Source of the DNA: Lachnospiraceae bacterium UBA3732
GTDB taxonomy: Bacteria > Bacillota > Clostridia > Lachnospirales > Lachnospiraceae
Length of the DNA stretch: 64,000 bases
Assembly (NCBI GenBank): GCA_002372545.1
Contig: DFHD01000080.1
Coordinates: 30,605-94,604 of the forward strand
Reading direction: 5' to 3'
Shown: piece after piece, positions 45,601-52,476 of the stretch
Layout of the letters: every line of letters begins with the position of its first letter
Numbering within the stretch: position 1 is the first letter of the stretch
Translations under genes and position numbers: made by a program
The notes under the pieces: generated by a model
Databases searched by the model: none
What the model saw: only the letters and a program-made list of their open reading frames with translations
Told to the model about the DNA's origin: nothing

Positions 45601-46691
45601 AAAACATTCCCATCCTCCCTTTGGTCACTGTCCATAAAGGACTGAATACTGACCTTGAGAAGCTTTCCGGCCGGAATACTCATTTTATACAGACTTCCCA
45701 AACCATATATGCTTTTTTCTTCGTTATTATCTTCTGTTTTAAAGATTGCCGGAAAGGTATCGGCCGGATCAAAGCTGAGCGTACCCGCAGAAACCTCAAC
45801 TGCCTTTTCGCTCTGCTCGAACAGGTAAAGACCATCCGTTTCCGCATAGTTCAGAGTTAAAACAGCATTATCCACATGTGCGGGATAGATTGCATAGAAG
45901 GTCATGGTCTCATCAGACGAATTAATTATAGAATGGAAGTCCCCGTCATTCATCCATTCAATTCCGTCCTGTCCCATAAGCATAAGGGAGGAGCCGCCCT
46001 GTCCATGGTAATCCAGATGGAGACCTGCGAGCATGCCGGCCGGGACATCAATTTGGTAAATCGTTCCGGTTATGCTATAGTAACGCATCCCATATTCATC
46101 ATAATACAGATAAGGATTGTCCTGGTTTTCCAGAGCGTTGTCCCCTTCCTGAAGCATTACAGCCTCATCCAGATACTGATCGTAGGAATAATAGTCATTA
46201 TCTTCCATTGTTATATTAAAATGAAAATAAACATCCGTATCGCCAGTAAAGAACGCATAGAACCGGACATCCTCATCTTCATTATTCGGAATGATCCGTA
46301 CGGGTTCATAGATCGTACTGATATATCGAAAATTGAAGGGATAGTTAGGATCGTCGCAAACCAGCATCTGCGCAAATCCTTCATTTTGACCAGTCATATC
46401 GATAAGGGCAGCCTTGCCAGCGGGTATAGTGATATAATAAAGATACCCTGTCGACTGATAGTAATCCCCATCACCTTGCGGAATATTCACATCGATCATA
46501 TCGGTATTAAAAGAAACGGCGTAGCTATGTTCTCCGAGTTCCATTTCAAACCGCTCCTGCTCGATTGCGTCAGCCAGAGTGATCGCATCATCCGCCTTCG
46601 CTGTTCGGATAACCCCCGGATTGAGAACAGCAAAAGCGATAAGAAAAGCCATGAAAAGAGCTGTCCAATTTCTTCGTTTTCGTTTTCCCAT
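42672..46691 (-). CDS. Very large secreted SLH protein with about eight degenerate beta-domain repeats
   Basis: 1339 residues from the ATG at 46691 (GGGGG site); a longer frame to 46796 would cover the promoter. Signal peptide: KRKRRN then a hydrophobic stretch ending at TAKADD. The body (about 35-1150) consists of about eight units of 120-145 residues, each opening with a LEEGDN- or LQIGDN-like phrase, a central LYKVTIPAGKTA-like strand and an aromatic VYLW-like strand; the pattern recalls prepeptidase-C-type beta-sandwiches. It is strongly acidic. Three C-terminal SLH repeats follow (NPFSDV, CDFADV, and a divergent last one). Probably a surface-layer-associated protein; ligand and function unknown. 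Confidence 0.82.
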   Translation of the reverse strand: MGKRKRRNWTALFMAFLIAFAVLNPGVIRTAKADDAITLADAIEQERFEMELGEHSYAVSFNTDMIDVNIPQGDGDYYQSTGYLYYITIPAGKAALIDMTGQNEGFAQMLVCDDPNYPFNFRYISTIYEPVRIIPNNEDEDVRFYAFFTGDTDVYFHFNITMEDNDYYSYDQYLDEAVMLQEGDNALENQDNPYLYYDEYGMRYYSITGTIYQIDVPAGMLAGLHLDYHGQGGSSLMLMGQDGIEWMNDGDFHSIINSSDETMTFYAIYPAHVDNAVLTLNYAETDGLYLFEQSEKAVEVSAGTLSFDPADTFPAIFKTEDNNEEKSIYGLGSLYKMSIPAGKLLKVSIQSFMDSDQREDGNVFLFEDLSAHPYFGTYGNYDSSSMTFYSGGPIVYLNDSDSDRDVYLWMDGTIAYNVDAELLDIEPLMIRNRTDSATELQIGDNQIEPTMDCDQAILTFKYLWYDEETDTDIEMTSNQLMYGKLYRIDVPIGSSIHASIEPPEEADQYSVDAYFMADGDFEHPWHIYHFKDEDRDDEESKYSFMGGKTYYVWVECDHEFNLHLDLFDPGDYAVENRLDEAKELEEGENTIRYSDVTDYYKHWHEYDSESGEEIICGNLVSGILYKVTIPKGKTAVLSSETPVCGEIYDVLDEEGNPKNDFSDYWGFWDDELDYSFSNLYQHDIVLYVLIEENDDPEEDILKLELVDTSSLALQNTLDEYYTLEEGSNQLNELPTRKVIITSQWYEDDILHTDSWNETGTLLGFTLPAGKTARLEAQGEEAVFNYFTSENPYHLDYYWHSVEKMITNTGDDPIMVYLWYQHGSDMEEATAELSYIDADEYLLSRQKDKAIPIEAGQPLTLDHSDYAFDAIYYHYIQELDPETNEWKTGVGPDGGKGVLFAYPVSPNKKAAVHIETEALEHDYDVLIYDDLDDGNDVMIRTNGSISDSSVLYDGDAEMLYFWVLSYGDPDTADEFTISVTDVTEQVDKVDNLEELQVGKMNRIEAADDIYSFRRNQEGFSTPLIGKMLKLKNIPGESFDLTVPADSAPQISIFMPDDRGYADKVEKHIEFNDESMFITDFRENAEVPQTVDAMRNGEYEATISYIDGYEGDLLVLVMEGGSFGIGKDLADNPFSDVKRYSTSTMAEVYYYESVQFCLENGVMAGNEDGTFAPKGVLTKGQLISMLYRLAGADNTYDSCDFADVNLNSKGKKPFYFDACQWGKEMGIISGTEKGGKLYFGPKDEVTRADCAAMLMQYAKMMGLETEDSIKAMQDDYDLSRYKDEIPGKWRKNALKYAGAKELIVGSVDKNGDLIVGALNSLTRRDAASIFARFMQMYGVGK

Positions 46692-46720
46692 AGATAAAAT
46701 ACCCCCTTTACTTATAAAAT

Positions 46721-46748
46721 CAGCCATGCAAGAAGACCTGCATGGCTG
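46721..46748. repeat. Inverted repeat in the 5' leader of the large SLH gene
   Basis: CAGCCATGCA (46721-46730) and TGCATGGCTG (46739-46748), perfect 10-bp arms, 8-nt loop, between promoter and start codon. Could be an mRNA-stabilising hairpin or a partial attenuator (ATTTTAT follows on the minus strand). Confidence 0.7.
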
Positions 46749-46778
46749 GAAAACGATTAGAACTTTGCCTTCGCTATC

Positions 46779-46807
46779 ATTATACCAATTAAACATAAAT
46801 CAGTAAA
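46779..46807 (-). promoter_or_regulatory. Promoter of the large SLH gene
   Basis: Minus strand -35 TTTACT (46807-46802), 17-bp spacer, -10 TATAAT (46784-46779), about 88 bp upstream of the start codon. Confidence 0.7.
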
Positions 46808-46841
46808 CCTAAAAATTATTATAAAGCAAAAAATAATATCA

Positions 46842-49274
46842 CTATTCAGTGGTTACTTCCATAGCCTCCATATAATACATCCGCACGGAATAATCCGGCA
46901 TGAACCGGACTCCCTCCGCATAGCCTGTACCGGAAAATGCCTGGGGAAGATGCAGCGCACCGCGCATCAGAACACTGCCCAGTACCACGAGGTCAACGGT
47001 CTCTCCCGGCATGGAGATAAATCTGGCTGCAAGATCATGCATCCTGCCGCCCTGGCGGATATGAATGGGGGAGGCCGTATTCACCAGATCTCCGAACTCC
47101 CGGATGTCTACATTTCTTTTGATATTATAAATATGATACCGTGATTTCGGATCGAGTCCTGCGGGGCGGTAGGTCTCCCATTGGGTATTGGGATGGTTTC
47201 TCTTTTGCAGGATCATGCCCACAGCCCTCTTTTTGTCGCGGGAAACGACCGTCCATTCCGTGATATTGCCGGATCTGCCCCGGTAAAACTCTCCCATCTG
47301 CATCACATCCCGCCATGCCTTGTACAGGCGGATTTCTTCTTTGATCTCCTTCATTTCGTCCCGGAAAAGATCTGCAAAATTACATTCATAGCCCAGAACG
47401 CCGAAGGAAGCCACAGCAAACCTTGTGGCCAGGGGTGTTTCCCGGAGCGTCTGATGATTGGGCGAAGCGGAAACATGCGCCGTTACGGTATTCATGGGAT
47501 AACCATAGCTGTAGCCGGTCTGGATCACGCTTCGCTCGATTGCATCCGTATCATCGCTGGCCCAGATCTGCGGAAAATAAGCCAGAACGCCCGGATCAAA
47601 GCGGTTTCCGCCGGATGCGCAGCCCTCAAAAAGAATATCCGGAAAGCGTTTGGTCAGCGTATCCAGAAGCCGGTAAAAGCCGAGAATATATCTGTGGGCT
47701 GTCTCCTGCTGCCTGTCGGCCGGAAGGGTGCGGGAATAGACATCCGACATGATCCGGTTCATATCCCATTTGATATAATCCAATCCGGTAAACTCGATAA
47801 GCGCCGTGAATACCCTGATCAGATGATCTACCACCGCAGGATTGGCAAGATCCAGAAGGCGCTGATTCCTGCCCTCGCTGTGGTTTCTTCCCGGTATATC
47901 CATAGCCCAGTCCGGATGCGCCTTATAGAGATCGCTCTCCACGCTGATCATTTCCGGCTCGATCCAGAGCCCGAACTGAATACCCTTTTCGTGGATCTTT
48001 TTACAGAGCCGGCTGATTCCGCCGGGGAACTTTTTCATATCCGGATCCCAGTCTCCCAGCGCCCGGTCATCTCCTGTTCTTCCCTTAAACCATCCGTCAT
48101 CCACCACAAAGAGCTCAATGCCGGCGTCCTTCGCCTCCTCGGCCAGCCAGAGGAGCTTATTTTCGTTGATCTTAAAATATGCCGCTTCCCAGCTGTTCAG
48201 AAGTATGGGGCGGGTTCTATCCCTCCATGCCTCAGGCGTGACATGGTTCCGGATAAAGCAGTGCATATTCCGGCTGATGCCTCTGTAGCCATCGCCGGAC
48301 CAGGTCAGGATGCTATGCGGCGAAGAAAACTCCCCGCCGGGCATAAGACGCCAGGAAAAACCTGCAGGATTAATGCCGTTCACGATCCGGAGCTTTCCAT
48401 AAGCATTCATATCCAGAGCTGCGTAATGATTTCCGCTGTACATCAGATTAAAGCCATATACGCTGCCGGCGGTTTCCGAGGCCTCGCTGTCCGCAACCAT
48501 GAAAAAGGGGTTCATTCTGTTCCCGGTGATACCGGTCCTGGATTCCAGCACATGCTTTCCCACGGAAACCGGCAGCTCAGCACAGTGCATCTCCCTGGCC
48601 CAGGCCCCGTGAAAGGCCATGAGCTTACGATCCCCCGGATCCAGATCCAGCTGGGCGGAAAGAAGGCGCTCAATCCGGACCGGCCGGTTTCCATGATTCT
48701 TCAGTACTGCAAACCGGGTGATCACATCCGCTTCATAAAAAACAGTATAATGCAGTTCAAGGATGAGGTCTTCATGCCGGTCGGAAAAGGTCAGGATAAG
48801 CCGTTCAGCCTCGCCCTTTCTCCCGTGGGGATTTGGCAGACCCCCGGCCATGCTGATCCTCTTTGCCGCTTTTGCGCCCCTGTAGATAAAATCCGGAGAA
48901 GAAGAACCGTCGGGAAAGATAAGCTCGATCATGGGTTCCCGGATATCTCCTTTACCCGGAGCGGAAAACTCCAGCCGGAGATCCTCCAGGGTAATGTTTT
49001 TATTTTCCGGTGAATAAACGATCATATTGCCGGCTTCAAAGATCCGTTTTTCGGCAAGAGCCTCAAAATCGTCTGCCTTCAGCATGCCGAAAGTTCCTTC
49101 AAAACCGGGATCTCTTTCCGGACCGGACACTTCTCCAAAACCGGAATCCCTTTTTGTCTCCAGCAGCGTCGCGCCGTAATAGAGATGCTCCGGATGCCCC
49201 GTGGGCAGGATCCGAAAAAGATAAGATGTATTTTTAGTTTGTAAGTAAAAGTTATTTCCAAGCTTTTTGACCAC
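46842..49274 (-). CDS. Alpha-galactosidase, GH36
   Basis: 810 residues, no signal peptide, so cytoplasmic. The start is GTG with GGAGGTG upstream. The N-terminal beta-sandwich precedes a catalytic barrel with KWDMN (nucleophile Asp504) and, 70 residues on, SDDTD (acid/base Asp574); CASGGNRFDPG and the VDDGWFKGR stretch are typical of GH36 alpha-galactosidases acting on raffinose-family sugars and melibiose. A hydrophobic export signal is missing, so substrate must be imported, fitting the GPH symporter encoded 124 bp upstream. Confidence 0.95.
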   Translation of the reverse strand: MVKKLGNNFYLQTKNTSYLFRILPTGHPEHLYYGATLLETKRDSGFGEVSGPERDPGFEGTFGMLKADDFEALAEKRIFEAGNMIVYSPENKNITLEDLRLEFSAPGKGDIREPMIELIFPDGSSSPDFIYRGAKAAKRISMAGGLPNPHGRKGEAERLILTFSDRHEDLILELHYTVFYEADVITRFAVLKNHGNRPVRIERLLSAQLDLDPGDRKLMAFHGAWAREMHCAELPVSVGKHVLESRTGITGNRMNPFFMVADSEASETAGSVYGFNLMYSGNHYAALDMNAYGKLRIVNGINPAGFSWRLMPGGEFSSPHSILTWSGDGYRGISRNMHCFIRNHVTPEAWRDRTRPILLNSWEAAYFKINENKLLWLAEEAKDAGIELFVVDDGWFKGRTGDDRALGDWDPDMKKFPGGISRLCKKIHEKGIQFGLWIEPEMISVESDLYKAHPDWAMDIPGRNHSEGRNQRLLDLANPAVVDHLIRVFTALIEFTGLDYIKWDMNRIMSDVYSRTLPADRQQETAHRYILGFYRLLDTLTKRFPDILFEGCASGGNRFDPGVLAYFPQIWASDDTDAIERSVIQTGYSYGYPMNTVTAHVSASPNHQTLRETPLATRFAVASFGVLGYECNFADLFRDEMKEIKEEIRLYKAWRDVMQMGEFYRGRSGNITEWTVVSRDKKRAVGMILQKRNHPNTQWETYRPAGLDPKSRYHIYNIKRNVDIREFGDLVNTASPIHIRQGGRMHDLAARFISMPGETVDLVVLGSVLMRGALHLPQAFSGTGYAEGVRFMPDYSVRMYYMEAMEVTTE

Positions 49275-49344
49275 TCCGCTTCACCTCCCTATAGCCCATA
49301 AGCTTTTATCCGTTTTCGTGTTCCGATGATATACAACATGCAAA

Positions 49345-49373
49345 TTTACCAGGGAGACCTTCCCCCTGGTAAA
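49345..49373. repeat. Hairpin between symporter and alpha-galactosidase genes
   Basis: TTTACCAGGG (49345-49354) and CCCTGGTAAA (49364-49373), perfect 10-bp arms, 9-nt loop. Only a short T-run follows on the minus strand, so it may be a weak terminator or processing site that sets the relative levels of the two genes. Confidence 0.65.
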
Positions 49374-49398
49374 TCATAGCAATATGTGTTGATCGTGA

Positions 49399-50823
49399 TT
49401 ATTTCTTTTTAACCGTTTTCTCTTCGAGATGTCTTTTCTTCACTTCTCCGGCGATCTCTTCCACTTTCTGATCTGTCAGGATAAACTTCTTCTTGAATAC
49501 AATGATCGCCGCAACAAGCCCGGCCACAGGAATCAGGGTCATGGTCATTCTGAGACCAAACTTGGCGCTTGAAGATACATTTTTAGCAAAATCCACCACC
49601 TGATCGGCTTCTGTAGTCTCCTCGCTGGAAAGATGATTCAGCGAAAGGCAGATGGAAGCGACAAATGCGGCAATACCGCTGGCCAGCTTAACCACAAAGG
49701 TCTGCATGGAAAAGATCACGGATTCATCTCTTCTGCCGTTTTTCAGCTCGCCGTAATCTACCGTATTGGCAAGAAAGACAGTAGTCAGCACCTGCAGGAC
49801 GCCGTTAGCCGCAAAGATAAAGAAGCCGGGAATAAACAGTCTGTATACATTCGACATATTCATAAATGCCAGTCCGAGCAGCGTTCCGTAACCGACCATC
49901 GCCGCGATCAGCGTAAAGTAAAAGATCTGTGTATTGGTCAGCCATTTCCGGAGCAGCGGATAAAGGATCATCATGGAAAGGATCTGCACCGCACCGCCGA
50001 ACATATTGAACAGGGTATAGCTGTTGTACCATTTTTCTCCGCCGAAATCATACTTGAAGAAATAAATGACAAGATTGGAGGTAATATAGATCGCGCAGTT
50101 GATCAGAACGATGGCCGCCACGATGACCATGGCCTGGTCATTGGAGATCAGCGCCTTAAACATCTGTCCCACAGAGGGGGATTCCATATTGACCGTGGAT
50201 TTTTCCTTGATGGCAAGACAGGTAATGGTAATAAATACGATAAAGAGGATCGCGACGATCATGGCAAACCAGCGGAAGCCGGCGCGCTCCCCGCTTGTTC
50301 CTTCGCCGCCAAGCATATGCACGATCATCATGGTAAAGATGGTAACCAGGGCGCTGCCCACGCCTGCACAGGAGCGGGCCAGTGTGGTAAGGCCTTCTCT
50401 TTCTTTACCGCCTGATGTAAAAGCAGGGATCATGGACCAGTAGGGGATATCCATCATGGTATAGGTTACACCCCAGAGAATATAGGTCACTGCGGCGTAA
50501 GCCACAAGGCCGGAGCCGGAAATACTCGGGGGCGCAGAAAACATCAGGAAGAGGATGACTGCATTGGTGAGTGTTCCGATCATGAGCCAGGGACGGAATT
50601 TTCCCCAGCGTGTCTGTGTCTTAGCCACAACTACTCCCATGATCGGATCGTTAAAGGCGTCAAAGATCCTTGCCACCAGAAGGATCACGCCCATCGCTAC
50701 GGCGCTGACCCCGAGCACATCCTGGAAATAATACAGAATGTAGCTGGCAGACAGCATATATACCATATCCTTACCTATAGCCCCCAGGCCATAGGCTGCT
50801 TTTTCTTTCATTCGCAGTTGCAT
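49399..50823 (-). CDS. GPH-family sugar:cation symporter
   Basis: 474 residues, about twelve hydrophobic helices, MFS fold. The N-terminus GLGAIGKDMVYMLSASYIL and the loop DAFNDPIMGVVVAKTQTRWG followed by KFRPWL are signatures of the glycoside-pentoside-hexuronide (MelB-type) symporters that import oligosaccharides with Na+ or H+. The C-terminal tail is Lys-rich. An AGGAG site precedes the ATG. Placement between a galactosidase and the GT-B gene suggests galactosides as cargo. Confidence 0.92.
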   Translation of the reverse strand: MQLRMKEKAAYGLGAIGKDMVYMLSASYILYYFQDVLGVSAVAMGVILLVARIFDAFNDPIMGVVVAKTQTRWGKFRPWLMIGTLTNAVILFLMFSAPPSISGSGLVAYAAVTYILWGVTYTMMDIPYWSMIPAFTSGGKEREGLTTLARSCAGVGSALVTIFTMMIVHMLGGEGTSGERAGFRWFAMIVAILFIVFITITCLAIKEKSTVNMESPSVGQMFKALISNDQAMVIVAAIVLINCAIYITSNLVIYFFKYDFGGEKWYNSYTLFNMFGGAVQILSMMILYPLLRKWLTNTQIFYFTLIAAMVGYGTLLGLAFMNMSNVYRLFIPGFFIFAANGVLQVLTTVFLANTVDYGELKNGRRDESVIFSMQTFVVKLASGIAAFVASICLSLNHLSSEETTEADQVVDFAKNVSSSAKFGLRMTMTLIPVAGLVAAIIVFKKKFILTDQKVEEIAGEVKKRHLEEKTVKKK

Positions 50824-50885
50824 ATGATCATCTCCTTTTTTATCAGATTTTGAATCTTCATCAGCTCTATCAACTTACTTAGCTT

Positions 50886-52412
50886 TCAAGCTATGGGGCT
50901 GCGTTCGCCAACGGCCAGCTTTACGACCTCATATGCGCCGTTATAAATTCCCATTTTGTGATTGGTCAGGATATTTCTGCACATATCCGTAAAGAGCACC
51001 TCATCCGTCAAAAAGAGCCGGATCATCTGCAGGATGTGGGGAACATCCTCACACTCCAGCGTACCGTCGCCGATTTCCGCAGAATGGATGGCGCCCCATT
51101 TCTCGTGACCGCCGATCCGCTTGATAAACAGCTTGGGAATGGGATAAAAGGCCAGCTCGCTGGGCTTCGTCACCAGAACATCCGCACTCCGCATCAGAAG
51201 GTTCGTGCAGTAAACCGCTTCAAAGATATTCTGATGTGAAAATGCATGAACGCCGTATACGTCTCCGGTAAGAGCCTCCTCCGCAAAGCTTCTGGTATCC
51301 GCCCAGTTGTTGAAGTGCGTTACGGCGCAACCTCCGAGGTCAGGATTCTCCCTGCAAAGCTCATCCCAGACCTTCTCATAATCTCCAACATTCACATAAA
51401 GAACAACCTTCTTTTTGCGAATGGCCTTCATCAGATAGCGGATGATCGCGGAAAAGAGCTCCTTCTGCGCACCGGCCCCGCCAATGGTTAGGAGAAAGCG
51501 CATCGGCTTTTTATCTCTCTTTCTGGCCAGTCTTTTCTCTATGTCCTCTTCCAGATTGGCTACAAGCTCATGATCGATATAATGGCCGGTATAAACCAGA
51601 GAATCCGCCGGCATGGGCTTTAACACATCCTTCCCCTGCATGCCGTTTAAGATCCTGTAGCCCATATAGGCCTGATGGGTCTGGATGGTGTGGATGCTGC
51701 CCTCCGCAAGGTGAAGGGCCATGGGCCAGTTATCGGGTATCGCATTGACAACATGCTTCATCCCGGCGTGGATGGCTGCCTGCGCAGGCCAGACGTGAGT
51801 CCCGACTACCGGGATCTCTTTCGGGATATTCTTAAAAACGGAAGCCATCAGCTCTGCATTTTTCTGATCGGATGCGTTATAGGAAAGCTTCCGGAAGCCC
51901 TCATAATTCATCGGCTCCCATACGGTTTTGTTAAACAGCCTGCTTTTCTGGGATATCCTGCTGCCCAGAGAATAAAGGTCATTCTGGGCGCTGATCACCT
52001 TTGTGCAGGTAGTCTCATCGAAGGAATTCAGATCCATCCAATACGGCGTATAGCCAAGAGCATGGGCCGCAGATGCAATGGCCATGGAAATCCGGTAATG
52101 GCCGAAACCCATGCGGATGTTGCCCACGATAAGCCCCTTCTCCGTATCGAAGGAACCGCCGAAATCGGTGCTTTTTTCTGTCATATCCGGCATGCCCACC
52201 CGGATATTCTTCACTCCCAGAATATCGCCGATCACGGGATTATCCTCGATCCATACCGGATAGTCCATAGCGGAATCATCTCCGAACTTTCTCGCGAATT
52301 TTTCCTTGGATCTGTTTGCTTTTTTTTGAACACTCTTTTTGATCGCATTTCCGAAGATCATGCTATCCTCAGGCATTCTGTTATCTTCCGGCGTTCTTTT
52401 TTCCTCTGCCAT
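50886..52412 (-). CDS. GT-B-fold glycosyltransferase-like protein, unknown function
   Basis: 508 residues, no signal or membrane helix. After a polar N-terminus (about 1-85) a stretch GLIVGNIRMGFGHYRISMAI resembles the N-terminal Gly-rich loop of the GT28/MGDG-synthase type (GxGH). The second half has LLTIGGAGAQKELF and a C-terminal block ADVLVTKPSELAFYPIPKLF, positioned like the sugar-nucleotide site. I cannot name the family or donor. It is sandwiched between symporter and beta-galactosidase genes, so a galactoside role is inferred. It could instead be a sugar phosphorylase-like or inactive relative. Confidence 0.6.
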   Translation of the reverse strand: MAEEKRTPEDNRMPEDSMIFGNAIKKSVQKKANRSKEKFARKFGDDSAMDYPVWIEDNPVIGDILGVKNIRVGMPDMTEKSTDFGGSFDTEKGLIVGNIRMGFGHYRISMAIASAAHALGYTPYWMDLNSFDETTCTKVISAQNDLYSLGSRISQKSRLFNKTVWEPMNYEGFRKLSYNASDQKNAELMASVFKNIPKEIPVVGTHVWPAQAAIHAGMKHVVNAIPDNWPMALHLAEGSIHTIQTHQAYMGYRILNGMQGKDVLKPMPADSLVYTGHYIDHELVANLEEDIEKRLARKRDKKPMRFLLTIGGAGAQKELFSAIIRYLMKAIRKKKVVLYVNVGDYEKVWDELCRENPDLGGCAVTHFNNWADTRSFAEEALTGDVYGVHAFSHQNIFEAVYCTNLLMRSADVLVTKPSELAFYPIPKLFIKRIGGHEKWGAIHSAEIGDGTLECEDVPHILQMIRLFLTDEVLFTDMCRNILTNHKMGIYNGAYEVVKLAVGERSPIA

Positions 52413-52476
52413 ATTTTCCCTCCGTTCGCTATTATCATACTTTTTGTCATGCTTTTTATCTGTTCAGCAAATGCTT

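Noticed and set aside
47181..49013. 610-codon plus-strand frame opposite the alpha-galactosidase
   Set aside because: The GH36 catalytic motifs on the minus strand are in order; the other frame has no recognisable content.
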